Part shown: positions 43,325 to 53,655 of the stretch, in pieces
How the letters are laid out: each line of letters begins with the position of its first letter
How positions within the stretch are numbered: the stretch's first letter is position 1
Source of the DNA: Nitzschia sp. DOCU1
Lineage: Eukaryota; Bacillariophyta; Bacillariophyceae; Bacillariales; Bacillariaceae
Assembly: GCA_951394045.1 (NCBI GenBank)
Contig: OX595990.1
Span: forward strand, 2,100,549 to 2,164,548
Direction of reading: 5' to 3'
Length of the DNA: 64,000 nucleotides
Notes under the pieces: model-generated
The model's input: only the letters and a program-made list of their open reading frames with translations
Database searches by the model: none
Told to the model about the DNA's origin: nothing
Program-made: the position numbers and the translations under genes

Positions 43325-43758
43325 TTAAGGATCTACTATTAAAGCAGCGATCTAGTGACGATCAAGGACAGGAACTAGTAGATTAGACTACTCTAAACCA
43401 TCAATGCAACTACCGGTAGACACTTGGTGCCCCACTTAGAAGCTACCATGATCGGAGGTACTACTATTCTTCAGTTCGGTCCTTCTTTGGTGTACCAAAA
43501 GAATTGCAGCACAGGTCCGATAGCAGAACAAATACGCCTTTGTCCACTGTGTTTTTCGCCATCTTCTTCTACTAGTAGAGGGTCGCCTACTTCTTCCCAT
43601 CCGCCATAGAAAGTTGGTCCGTCGGATCCTACAGTGCTGCTTGTATGTAGTGGTCATCTTTTGCCAGAGGTCGCATTATTCGCTTCTGTTCTGTGAATCG
43701 AATCCTGTGACCAAAATTTAAAATTGAAGTCATTCTAGTCGGAAACACTTTTCTCGTG
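43325..43758. other. Intergenic, nothing recognised
   Basis: About 0.43 kb between two genes on the plus strand; one TACCGGTA palindrome lies at 43411-43418. Confidence 0.45.
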
Positions 43759-45285
43759 ATGCGGGAAAAAAGCGGCACAAACATCAACAAAAATGACAAT
43801 GACCATCCTATTGAAGGCGCCAAAAAGAATCTAAAAATACGTTTTGGATCGCCGATGCTGCTGCAGCTGTCGCCACCGGCCTCTCCACTGCATACTCCCT
43901 TCCGCCGTTCGCTTAAAGATCTGTTGCGATGGGTGTTACTGACGTGCGTGTTGCTGCTGACGGGATTGACCTTCTCGAATTTGCAGTACGTTCAGAGGAC
44001 CGTGGATTCCTTTGAAATTGAAACCTTGCCTTCATTATTTTCTGCAAGTCAACACTTCAATATTGTTGTGAGAAATGTGGCAGCGAGTAAAAAGGAGGGT
44101 CAAAACCATACATCATGGGCCGCTTCTCTCGGCCCATCAGATGCCGTCGATGATGAAGATGATCTGACGTGCTTGATACATAAAGGTATCATGGTGAATG
44201 CGTCATCCAATCGAGTCAGTGACCCCAACCGTACCATACTGAAACCCATCAATGCCTTGATATGTGGAAAATTGAGGCGAAAATGGCTACGCAATCCTCC
44301 GCTGTCGACCATGGCTCGTCTCTTGGAACATCATCAATCGAATTGTTCCCTCCCTGCAGCAACGCACTATTTTGATAATACATTTGGACTGGGGTCTCAC
44401 TTTATATTATGGGGTCAGGCGCTGTGCAACGCTTTACAAGACAATAATCCGGTCCGAATGCACTCGCGATCTCCTGAAACTTGGTTGTGGCTGGATCAAA
44501 CGCATTGTGATGTTGCGCAGGCGGAGAAAGAATCGCCCCTAATGTGTTATTTTCCAAAAGCAGAACGGCGATGCGAGAACCAAAAGTTACATGATTGGGG
44601 AACCAACGCTCTGCGAAATGTTTCGGACCCACGTAACAAGAAATTTCATTGTCCCCTAGTTCGGGATACCACGACGCGTTCCATGTTCCGTGCAGCCGCT
44701 TCGGAGTATCTGTTTCAACATGTCAGCCGCCTGGTGATTCAAGAGGCGAAACGACAGGTTGGGGTTATTTTTGCTTCGAATGGTGGTAAAGTGCCAGAGG
44801 ATTTGATTACGGTACACATTCGATGGGGAGACAAGTTCTGGGAGATGGACTTGCCGCCAATCCAAGAGTATATCGAAGCAGTGCACAATTTGACGCGACT
44901 GAGTGGCCATGTCGAAAGGACAGCTACGAATAGTAGTAGTCCAGCAAACATTTACTTGGCGACTGAAGATCCAAAAGCCTATGAAGCATTCATGGCTGCC
45001 AAGCCTCCCGAGTGGAAAGTCTATGCGGATATTACTTTGCTTGAAATCAATGCCTTTCGGCCACTCAAAGGCAACCGGGCGTCGTGGGCGACAAGGAATA
45101 CTCGAGGGCGGGCAGGACTTGTAGCGTTGGGTTCCTTACTGGTTGCCATGGAAGCCAATCGGTTCGTCCTAACGACTAAAAGTAACTGGAGTACTCTGAT
45201 GGATCATTTGCGCACCAACATAATTGACCCACGATGCGGTAACTGCACGACTATGATTGATCTGAGACCTGGAGAGTACTATTGA
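43759..45285 (+). CDS. Type II membrane fucosyltransferase-like glycosyltransferase
   Basis: A single exon of 508 residues from the ATG at 43759. A cytosolic tail of about 55 residues precedes one membrane anchor (LLRWVLLTCVLLLTGLTF). The lumenal part has several N-glycosylation sequons (NHTS, NASS, NCSL, NLTR) and the features of a GT23/GT68-type fucosyltransferase: an N-terminal region YFDNTFGLGSHFILWGQAL, the HxRxGDK loop as VHIRWGDKFWE, IYLATEDPKAYEAF, and near the end ALGSLLVAMEANRFVLTTKS. The HIRWGDK element binds GDP-fucose in FUT8-like enzymes. The acceptor cannot be told. A Golgi location is expected. Confidence 0.7.
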   Translation: MREKSGTNINKNDNDHPIEGAKKNLKIRFGSPMLLQLSPPASPLHTPFRRSLKDLLRWVLLTCVLLLTGLTFSNLQYVQRTVDSFEIETLPSLFSASQHFNIVVRNVAASKKEGQNHTSWAASLGPSDAVDDEDDLTCLIHKGIMVNASSNRVSDPNRTILKPINALICGKLRRKWLRNPPLSTMARLLEHHQSNCSLPAATHYFDNTFGLGSHFILWGQALCNALQDNNPVRMHSRSPETWLWLDQTHCDVAQAEKESPLMCYFPKAERRCENQKLHDWGTNALRNVSDPRNKKFHCPLVRDTTTRSMFRAAASEYLFQHVSRLVIQEAKRQVGVIFASNGGKVPEDLITVHIRWGDKFWEMDLPPIQEYIEAVHNLTRLSGHVERTATNSSSPANIYLATEDPKAYEAFMAAKPPEWKVYADITLLEINAFRPLKGNRASWATRNTRGRAGLVALGSLLVAMEANRFVLTTKSNWSTLMDHLRTNIIDPRCGNCTTMIDLRPGEYY

Positions 45286-45732
45286 TAAATAGTTCAGATT
45301 ATAAACTTGGTCGAAAGACGAGAGACCTCTAGGAGGTGAGGCTGCGTAAGTGGCTTGAACCTTGTGGAGGTGCGCCTGGTTGTTTGGGCCACTCTGCTGC
45401 ACACTACCGTAGCACATGCAACTTGGAGTCACCTGCTTCTCGAGCAAGTGTACGGAACGTCCATAAACAGTCAGTAGCAGGCCATAGACGGTCCCTTCCC
45501 TGTTTCAACCACCTACATATCGTATCTCCAGGTAGTAGCTTTGCTAATATCTCTACTCTAGCTAGTAGCTACCAAGCTATCTGCTGGATGACACGCCTTA
45601 CTGGAGCGGTCGGAGTGTGATTGGGTCATGGTGGACCGGAATTCAGAATTCGATGATGACACACATGTAACTTCGAGCAGATGGAATTGAAACCTCGCCT
45701 ACGTAATAGCAGTATTCTTTCTACGTAAACCG
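45286..45732. other. Intergenic, nothing recognised
   Basis: About 0.45 kb between the glycosyltransferase and the small two-exon gene candidate. No motif was recognised. Confidence 0.4.
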
Positions 45733-46071
45733 ATGGATGATTCGCCCACATTTGATTCTGGTTGGGCCACAACGGACCCGGAAACAGTAGAATTTTTCTT
45801 GTACGATTCTACGGAAGGCGACGGCCATCGCCGACCACACCCAACGGAGAAGAGTTTAGGTGAGCGAGCAAGCCACAGCAAGGAGCGTGAAATGCAAACC
45901 TCGCATAAAATCCATTGTTGTTGCTGTGAAAGAGAGCAGAGTGAATCAATACTCTGCCTTCGTTGATTGTCGTTTCCGATCAAAAGAATTGATGAAAACC
46001 CAAGTTGTCCCACTTTTTATCTTGCAGGTTCCCCAGCAGGTCTGTTATTTGCCGCGGATGCAAGAGTATGA
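45733..46071 (+). CDS. Possible 56-residue two-exon gene
   Basis: An ATG at 45733 opens MDDSPTFDSGWATTDPETV, and the frame fits a GTGAGC donor at 45860. A good pyrimidine tract and CAG lie at 46014-46027. Joining 45733-45859 to 46028-46071 gives 56 residues ending SLGSPAGLLFAADARV. The intron would be 168 bp, longer than the others in the window. No family is recognised. The model rests on splice logic only and needs a transcript. Confidence 0.35.
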
Positions 46072-46341
46072 TTGCGCTTCTTTCCTGTTGTTGACATTGG
46101 ACATTTGATCTTTCCCGGAAGGAACTTTTTTGATATCGTCATCGTGCACTTTTCTTAACCCTTTGTCTATTCAACACTAGATTGATATTTCAGATACTTC
46201 GACTCAATATCGGACTATAATCTTTTGATCGCGTGCTTTGTTGAATGTAAGTACATTCATTGTTTCGAATGTCTCTTGTCAATCTTCCGATACTCAACCG
46301 GTACTTTTTCAAACCACCACAGATACATTGAGAAATAGAAC

Positions 46342-47079
46342 ATGAGATTAAGAATGAGGCCTGTAAACTCTAGCAAGACTGTTGACAAGCTTCCATCGAT
46401 GGAGCCAGATTGCCCGTCGGTGGTGGATTCCGAAGTCTCCTCGATTTCTTCGATTCCGGAGACATTGGCATTCGAACCGAAGGTCACGCCAAAACGAGAA
46501 CCTCTCCAGTGGGAATTCAAGGGCTTGACGCTCTGGTTGGAGTTTGAAGAGTTTGACAAGGACCTTTCTCGAGCGAATGAATTCATCTCTACCAAGTATG
46601 GTACCGAGTTGATTCCTCTGGTACATGCCACCGCCATTTACGGCATGCAGCATATCGACGCTGTTGAAGCCACTAGGCGAATGGCTAAGATCAAAGAGGT
46701 TCTCCCCGACGGAAACTGGCCAGTGATGGACCCCCCCATTGCTGTCAAGCAGGACCTCGCTGAGGAAGGAAAGCCGGGGCAAGTTTGTACTATTGCTTGG
46801 GCAGAGCTGACCCTCAGGAGCAACGAACATCATGAATTGGCAATGGATGCCTTGTGCGAGCTATTTGAGGTGGAACGTAAGGGCCCATGGACGCCACACA
46901 TTAGTCTCGCCTATGACAATCCGGCGGATCACGTTTTGAACTTGGCGGATATCATCTCCTACGCCATGGTAATGCCTACTCTCTTGAGAAACCCACGTCG
47001 TGTCAAAGCCATCTCATTGTGGGACACTAATGGGAAAATGGGCGAGTGGTCTTGCTTGGACCGAGTATCGCTTTTCTAA
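46342..47079 (+). CDS. 2H phosphoesterase (cyclic phosphodiesterase-like) protein
   Basis: A single exon of 245 residues. The two HxT/HxS catalytic motifs of the 2H superfamily are present: LVHATAIYGM (H95, T97) and GPWTPHISLAYDNP (H186, S188), about 90 residues apart as expected. Between them lie ITWAELTLR-like strand elements (TIAWAELTLRSNEHH). The first 60 residues are a disordered Ser/Pro/Glu extension. Members act on 2',3'-cyclic phosphates or 2'-5' linked RNA, in tRNA splicing or NAD-related pathways. The exact substrate is not visible. Confidence 0.8.
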   Translation: MRLRMRPVNSSKTVDKLPSMEPDCPSVVDSEVSSISSIPETLAFEPKVTPKREPLQWEFKGLTLWLEFEEFDKDLSRANEFISTKYGTELIPLVHATAIYGMQHIDAVEATRRMAKIKEVLPDGNWPVMDPPIAVKQDLAEEGKPGQVCTIAWAELTLRSNEHHELAMDALCELFEVERKGPWTPHISLAYDNPADHVLNLADIISYAMVMPTLLRNPRRVKAISLWDTNGKMGEWSCLDRVSLF

Positions 47080-47607
47080 ATCAAATTGTCGTCCTCCCAA
47101 TTTGGCGATGAGAGCTATCGCAACAAGTGGGACTTTAATACTCCAATAGACTATTCGAGCAAAAGACGATTCATGAACTTACCAGAATAAATTGGATACT
47201 GCGGAATCGGAATCATAATGGCGTCATTACATCAAGCTTATATTTACTCTATCACATGTCGTTGCACTATTTCGCCTCTAGCTAAGAACCGCGAGGATAC
47301 CTCTACTCTCAATCCAGTCTAGTAGCTTCCACCAAAAGATGGGATATCCCCTCCCCCAAGCAAGTTTGCCTTCTTTGTGGGGACTTTGTTGATAAAATGA
47401 AAGACCTCGCAGGAAGATTGGCGTTACGGGCCCGCCGCGCGCGCCGACGTCACAGATCGGAACAATCAGTATGTATTCGATTTCATTGGACAAATATATC
47501 TTGTACCAGATACCAGTGCACGGAATCTGGAATGCGCTCTCACGAGGATTCCAAAATCTGGAAACTGCCACCGACCACGAAAAAAGCTGAAGAAGAAAAA
47601 TGCGACG
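47080..47607. other. Intergenic, nothing recognised
   Basis: About 0.5 kb before the MYND gene. It contains a GC-rich patch near 47428-47455 (gccgcgcgcgccgacgtcaca). No gene was supported. Confidence 0.4.
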
Positions 47608-48438
47608 ATGGAGCACAGCAATGCTCAACTCAACGAGTTCGTCAAAATATGTGCTAAAATGACATCGACTTCTACCGCCGAGAGTAAAGGGTCCGGAGAG
47701 CTCCTGGAAAACCCTCTGTCCAATCTTCCACAGCCGGTCCGGTGGGTTCAGACCTTCGAACTGGGATATGATGAACCCGAGGCTCCGCCAAGTTTGACTT
47801 GCTTTGGCGGATGCGGTCAACAGCAGGAACCTGAAAATGCAAATGTGAAATTCGCAAAGTGCTCCAAGTGCCACGTAGCCGCATACTGCAGCCGTGATTG
47901 TCAAGTTCGTGATTGGAAGAATGGGGGGCACAAAATGTCGTGTCCGTCGTATGCTCGACTCGCTACGATTCATGAGGATGCCACGAAAGAGCAGGTTCGA
48001 AATCAAGTATTTTCCCGTATCCGATTCTATGCCTGCCCCTATGCCGTACACAAGGCAAGCGAACTAGGAAACGGCTTCTTGTTCATTCAAAGTGACACTA
48101 CATTAAAAGATTTGTCGATAACCATTCCAAAAGATCCATACGGTCGAGCCATGCCGGTACGGTCGATTATGATGCACTATTTGACGCTGGGAGAGTTCGA
48201 TGCTGAAGTTTGTCGGGATGATTTTGAAATGGCTGCGGCGCGAACAAAGCTGCAAGAAATATCGAAAGACTACGATGAGCAAAGCGAGGTTGTGATTTTG
48301 ATGCGACTTCGGTGTGGCCATGTGGCCGTGGGAAAGGCCACCTTGGTGCCAGATTATCTGATATGCAAAAAACTTGGCCAAGACTACTATGCCGACAACG
48401 CCGCAGGGGCCATACAGCTGACCTTGGATGATCTCTAA
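47608..48438 (+). CDS. MYND zinc-finger protein
   Basis: A single exon of 276 residues. The MYND finger is at about 65-112: CFGGC (C65, C69), CSKC (C85, C88), CSRDC (C94, C98), then H108 and C112 in GGHKMSC. The first pair is spaced C-x3-C rather than the usual C-x2-C. The rest (about 125-276) is a conserved-looking domain of mixed strands and helices without a name that I know (DLSITIPKDPYGRAMPVR, YDEQSEVVILMRLRCGHVA). MYND fingers bind short proline-rich peptides, often in transcription or protein-modification complexes. No SET domain is present. Start at the ATG at 47608. Confidence 0.8.
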   Translation: MEHSNAQLNEFVKICAKMTSTSTAESKGSGELLENPLSNLPQPVRWVQTFELGYDEPEAPPSLTCFGGCGQQQEPENANVKFAKCSKCHVAAYCSRDCQVRDWKNGGHKMSCPSYARLATIHEDATKEQVRNQVFSRIRFYACPYAVHKASELGNGFLFIQSDTTLKDLSITIPKDPYGRAMPVRSIMMHYLTLGEFDAEVCRDDFEMAAARTKLQEISKDYDEQSEVVILMRLRCGHVAVGKATLVPDYLICKKLGQDYYADNAAGAIQLTLDDL

Positions 48439-48629
48439 TTGATACGATACGAGGGTAAAGGTGAGTCAAGCATGAGCTAGATCTTTCATTGTTTGCGTGT
48501 CAGGCCCAGGGAAGGATCAAAAAACATATGTTAGAGCGGTACGCAATTGCCGACAACTTCCGAACTGCTGAGGGCTTTGATGCGTAGCATGCGTGTTCAG
48601 TCGAAGTTGGTGATGTGTATAACTATGTA

Positions 48630-50258
48630 CTAATTCTCGTCCATGGGCGATCTTTCCTCCTGGCTCATAACTGAAGCAGCACAAACCACAAGGTCGGGCG
48701 CCGATGAAATCAAATGAAACACATTCGATAGACTCGAACGAGGCCACTGGGCAGCAAACAGCGCTGGAGGCAAGCCCAAAATACTGTCGGGCTCATATAA
48801 AGCTGTCGGGTTATAGTCCAGGAGTAACTCCAACAACCTTGTGCCTTTCCCGCTCAAAATGGCAAGATGCAACGGTAATAGGCCGTTTTTGTCTCTGTGG
48901 TTAGCAGCCTTCGGGCAAGCTTTCAATATCATTCGGATTTGCTCACTTTGATCTCCTTGTCGGGCGAGCACTGCATGATGTAAGGGAAGCCATCCACGCT
49001 TGTCTTCATGAAGGAGCTTTTCTGGGTGCATTTCAATTAACATCTTCAACAGCGGTAATGGGCATCCAAACACACGAGCTGCACCAATGAGTTGATGCCA
49101 TAATGGATCGACTGGAGTTCTTAGCGTCTTTTGCAGTTCACCCCAGCGCGTCGGCTCTACAGCATCCAGCAGTTGTTCCAACTTGGGAGTGATCCATTGA
49201 GGATTCACTGCATTGATCATATCAGAGGGTATCTTATCATTCTTGGAACGCCGCTCCCAGCGGGCTGGTTCTCCGATGACTTTAGGGCAGGCGCGTAACA
49301 TAGTATAAATAGTCGCCACTGGAGCATCTGAAGCAGCCGCCATCTGAAAAGGAAACAATCCCGATTCCGGGTCCAAACACCCGAGAGTTTGATGCGGCGT
49401 GTTGCCGATCCAACGAGTGGCGCTCATGTAGTTGATAATTCCAGCGTCGGTAGCAAGATGAATTGGCAGCCGTCCCGCCGGAGTTCTTTTGTGCGCAAAA
49501 TTCGGATCCAAATCACGTAGATAGTTTGCCTTGGAAACTTGATTGTTCTTTTTCAGTACCGAAGCCTTCTTGGCGCTCTCCAAAGCAAGTTGCAACGGGG
49601 TTAGTTCGTAAAGACCGTAATTGCCGTCATACAATTCGTTTGCAAAGACATGGGAGACGGTCTTGAACAGATCCAACGAACAATGCGGAGAGGTAACAAA
49701 AGTGTGGATAGAACATGGAACCAGGTGCTCGGTTGTCAAATAGCGAAGCAAAAGTTGGAATTTGCATCCCAGAGCGAATGCTTCTGAAGATCCGGATTGT
49801 AGGAGGCTAATGAGTCGTTCCTCAGATCCATAGTGACTCGAGTATATCTGCCACAACGCAGGCACTGCTAGAGCATCTTCCGGAATAGCAGGTCGAGCCT
49901 GGCAGAGCAATTCGAGCGTTTCCAGAGACGCCATGCGACGCACCGCAATTTCCAGTAGGGTCATTTGGTGGTGTCTTTCCCAGACGGCCCTGGGGTACGC
50001 CCGTAAGATAGCGCGGACTAAAGGGTATGGCGGATAGTCATCCGTTCGACGGATGAGTGCCCGATAAAGGACTGAACAGCCACTGGAATCCAGTTGAGTC
50101 GCTTCGTGGGGATGTGTGGCAAGGCGTTCTTCCACATTACGCCATCGGACTTGATAAGCAGATACCAAGATACTCAACACAGTGGGCCCACTACTCTCCT
50201 GCCGACGGACGAGAGATGTAATAGATCGAGCCCGGCGATGAGTTTGTCCTTCTGCCAT
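48630..50258 (-). CDS. Ankyrin-repeat protein of diatom type
   Basis: A single exon of 542 residues with ATG at 50258. The N-terminal half has degenerate helical repeats (SGCSVLYRALIRR, LVRAILRAYPRAVWERH, MTLLEIAVRRMASLETLELL). Recognisable ankyrin repeats come later: GRLPIHLATDAGI, SGLFPFQMAAASDAP...TMLRACP, GWLPLHHAVLARQ...MILKACP, GLLPLHLAILSGKG...LLDYNP and GLPPALFAAQW. Each has the PLHxA pattern with a following (A/L)LxAxP helix. Ankyrin proteins act by binding other proteins; no enzymatic domain is attached. Weak remains of a related gene may lie at 25265-25800. Confidence 0.8.
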   Translation of the reverse strand: MAEGQTHRRARSITSLVRRQESSGPTVLSILVSAYQVRWRNVEERLATHPHEATQLDSSGCSVLYRALIRRTDDYPPYPLVRAILRAYPRAVWERHHQMTLLEIAVRRMASLETLELLCQARPAIPEDALAVPALWQIYSSHYGSEERLISLLQSGSSEAFALGCKFQLLLRYLTTEHLVPCSIHTFVTSPHCSLDLFKTVSHVFANELYDGNYGLYELTPLQLALESAKKASVLKKNNQVSKANYLRDLDPNFAHKRTPAGRLPIHLATDAGIINYMSATRWIGNTPHQTLGCLDPESGLFPFQMAAASDAPVATIYTMLRACPKVIGEPARWERRSKNDKIPSDMINAVNPQWITPKLEQLLDAVEPTRWGELQKTLRTPVDPLWHQLIGAARVFGCPLPLLKMLIEMHPEKLLHEDKRGWLPLHHAVLARQGDQSEQIRMILKACPKAANHRDKNGLLPLHLAILSGKGTRLLELLLDYNPTALYEPDSILGLPPALFAAQWPRSSLSNVFHLISSAPDLVVCAASVMSQEERSPMDEN

Positions 50259-51076
50259 GGTACCGATATGATAGAAGTCGGCTGTTGTTGATGAGTGGTG
50301 TCACGAATGCAGATGGCAATGGTGAAAATAGCTGGCATCGAAGGCGTTGGATGCCTCCTTAACGTATCCTTCGGCAAATCTGTTTTCTTTCTTGAAATAA
50401 TCTTCTTCCCTACGGCGGCGATGGGGATCGTTCGTGGCTCTACGCAGGGGACAAGGAAAAAAGAAGATGTTTGAGGCGAATGATCTTTGGAAGAAAATGA
50501 GGATACCCCAAAAGTGAATGAAGTGTTGAATGGAGTTCTTCCTTGCGGCCAAGCAGATGCCGAAGTCGCCTGGGTCAATCAAGAGATACGAAGAAGAATG
50601 GAACGATTTACGAGAATTCGTGGTGTGACACTCATGGCGTACGTTACGTTTTGGCGCCATGGCACAACGCGAAATTTGGCTCCATTCAAAGCAACTGCAT
50701 CCACCTCCAGAGATCCAGATACTGACATACAGATATGTAGAAACACAATTTCATTCAAATCCTCTAAGTAACACTAATTATTATAAGTAAATTAACGTTA
50801 GCGTTATAATGTCACTGCCGCCATTCAGAACCACTTGGTCTCACACGGACCAACGGGTTTCCGTTCATCGTCACAACGAGCACCCCGGAGTCGCGTACTT
50901 CCTGTTCAGATTCGGTTGCACCTTGGCAATTGAACGTTATTGCAGCCAACTTCTCGGAAGTCGAAAGACAGCACACAACAACAGTGCGCGTCGTTATTGT
51001 TTCAGTGGCATAGTACAAGTAGTTTGGTGCTCATTCCGACGATGGTAATTGGATAAAGGCCAGAGTTAAGTTCAAA
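50259..51076. other. Divergent intergenic region
   Basis: About 0.8 kb between the ankyrin gene (minus) and the second DUF6824 gene (plus). Minus-strand frames at 50174-50660 look like a leader of the ankyrin gene rather than genes. No motif was recognised. Confidence 0.45.
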
Positions 51077-53451
51077 ATGAGCATGGAAGTTTCGGATCAT
51101 TCCCGATCGTCGCCTGCTTCGACGGAGGCACGAAACCAGTATGACAGGGGACTTCTCTTAGCGGATGAAGAGAAGCTAACGGATATAGAGCATCCGCACC
51201 ATCATGATGTACTGAGTGGGAGGGGGGTTACCACAAACAGGCATCCTGGAAATGAGAGCTTTCGAAGTCTTGTAGCACTGAACAAGGTGAGTGTTGAGAT
51301 TCTTTGAGCAGAGAATCTATTTCTCCGCCAGGTCTGTGTTAAAGCGAACAAAATCGGAACTCACTTGTTCATCGTCTGCATGTTTCTTCTTCTTAGGAAC
51401 TTTACGTTTCGAGTACCAAGCGCCAAAAGATGTCCATTTCTAGATCGATCGTGGACGCAGTGCGATCCCTGGATCCACCAGGACGGTTCCTGGAGAAAGA
51501 TCCGGTCACTGGTCTGTGGAATGATATTGGGCAAAGCAAGGCAATCGAAAAGACGAGCCAGTGCCTGCGGGATGGGGCGGCTAGTCTTCGCAAACAACTA
51601 TCTGCGGATTTGGGAGATCCGGACTTTTTGAACGCTGTTTTTGGGGACAATGAGGAAAAGGATACGCCGATGAAAGATGCCAAAAAGACCGCGATTGAAG
51701 GAAAAGATCAAACCGGAGGAAAGGCTTCGCCAAAAGGGGAGCCATATGTCTCCGCAGAGCCGTCAAGAGGAAAGAAGTTAGCTGGGGACAAGTTGATACA
51801 TTCAAAGAAGGTAAGGGAGCTGGGTGGGCATTTCATTCTGCATTCATCAGGAAATCCACTGACACAGGTCTTTTCTAAACACTCTTAGGCAACCGAAGCT
51901 CCGGCGAAGAAAGGTCACCGAAGAACAAGGTCGAACCCTTGTTCGGGAACTGCGACAACGAAGGACAAAAAGAGGGCAAAGCCCACTGAACAGCCACCGT
52001 CCCCACTGGCCCGATTTGCGGGGAGGTACAATCACGTCCCACCATCGCCAATGTCTCCACCTCCAAGATATGCCCATTCTCAGCCATGCTCCCCGATGGT
52101 CTGGGGAGGGGGCTACTCTCGTCGGGAGGATGAAAGCCCCCACTCGCAAGTTCCCGCTCCAGCGTATTCTTACTACGAACACCCGCCGTCTCCTTCAAGC
52201 TTCTCGCCCTATGTGCAAAGGTCGAGTCATGCTCATTATGATCCGTACGAGTACCATCACGATGTACCTCCGGAAGTTCGATCGCATCATCCACATTCAC
52301 AGCCTTGGTCTTTCAGTCCCGGTTGGTATCAACCGCCACCCTCGCCTGCATCAGTTCCCAGTTCCGATATGCAGTATGGCTGGCAACCACCTGTACATGA
52401 GGACCATGGCCGTCCACCGAGACGAAGCACGACCCCACCGAGACCTCCTAGGTCCTCATCACCTTCCCCCGGATCGCCTCTCCCCAGGGGTCCTTTGCCA
52501 CCAGGTCGGCACCAATTTTCACCAGCAGGGTACACATCGACCCCGCCACGCCCAGAATGGTACACACCAAGGGAACCATATTCGTGGTCTCACGAGAGAA
52601 ACGAGGATATGTACAGGTATTCTCCAGACCACCCTGATGATCACCGATACCCATCGGAACATTCTCCGCGATGGCGGTCGCCATACTCCTATGATCACTA
52701 CAGCACTCCGCCGGCTGGATACACGACTTCCGTTAGTGGCGAAGACAGCGAGTGCAGCGGATTGTCCGTCCCGAGTTTGGGAGTCGACCCAAGGTATCGA
52801 ACGAAACATGCTTCATCGTCACGGGTGGCTCTATCTCCGCGCTCTCGGCGTTCGTACGGAGAGACCCCGCCGCGTCCGCCTACTAGCACATCGCCTCGGG
52901 ACTTTGTACCTCCTCCTCCGTCACCCCGATTCCGCCGTATCCGACGACCACAGGGATTCGGTAACCCTTGGGAACGGGAGGAATCATACCGTTCCGCCTC
53001 GCCGGCGGGAGAAGAGAAGAAGACCGATTACGAGCGCAATGAAGCGCATCAGGAAGAAAGCACGGTGCCTTATCCCTCGGCTGAGGGCTCGACATTGCCA
53101 TCCTCTCTCAAGCTGAAAGTTTCCGAGCGATCCCCAAGGAAACTAGATCCCATGGAGGAAGATAATGAAGGCTATGAAACGGTCCTCAACACGTCGAATG
53201 ACACTGCCAGTTTGCCCCACTACAGGGCCAGTCCAGCTTCGATGACTCGTGCAAGCCCCTTGTCGGCTCGAATCAGTGTCGTGGCGGCTGGCACCGAGGC
53301 CTCTGCGAAAGTTGATGAAATTGCAATGTCACCCATCCCCATGGATCGAGAAGACCCTGCGACTCTCATGGAACTGCCGGAAAACATTATGTCACTCCCG
53401 ATATCGCCGTGTGGGCCCCATGATGACCCCTTGGCGAACCCAGCCCAGTAG
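51077..53451 (+). CDS. DUF6824 protein with a long Pro/Ser/Tyr-rich tail
   Basis: Three exons, 51077-51286, 51397-51810 and 51889-53451, with introns of 110 and 78 bp, give about 728 residues. The domain covers about residues 40-145. It has the classic form HHHDVLSGRGVTTNRHPGNE, SFRSLVALNK|ELYVSSTKRQK, IVDAVRSLDPPGRFLEKDPV, TGLWNDIGQSKAIEKTSQ; the first splice restores the unbroken helix. The remainder is disordered and rich in Pro, Ser, Tyr and His (MSPPPRYAHSQPCSP), with basic patches (KKGHRRTRSN). That tail may drive phase separation or carry modification sites, but this is inference. The other copy in the window is at 12246-12923. Confidence 0.9.
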
Positions 53452-53655
53452 CAATGTACCCGTTGCATAATACATATAGCTTCATGATTAGGCATCCTCT
53501 TGCGAATCGCTTCATTCCATATCCATCCAAGAGCTAGCTAGACAACTACGATACACAGAAATGATTCTAATAACACCAGGATGTGCTTCCTCATTAGCAA
53601 CGGCATTTAAAAGTGAAACAGAGCCCGGTGCCCACACGCCCAAGGATTTTACTCA

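Noticed and set aside
47278..48051. A 257-residue minus-strand frame
   Set aside because: It is antisense to the MYND gene and its leader; the MYND frame has zinc ligands in proper order.
52016..53116. A 366-residue His/Arg-rich frame overlapping DUF6824 exon 3 on the same strand
   Set aside because: The DUF6824 frame has splice support and a domain. The overlapping frame starts inside it and shows only composition-driven sequence.
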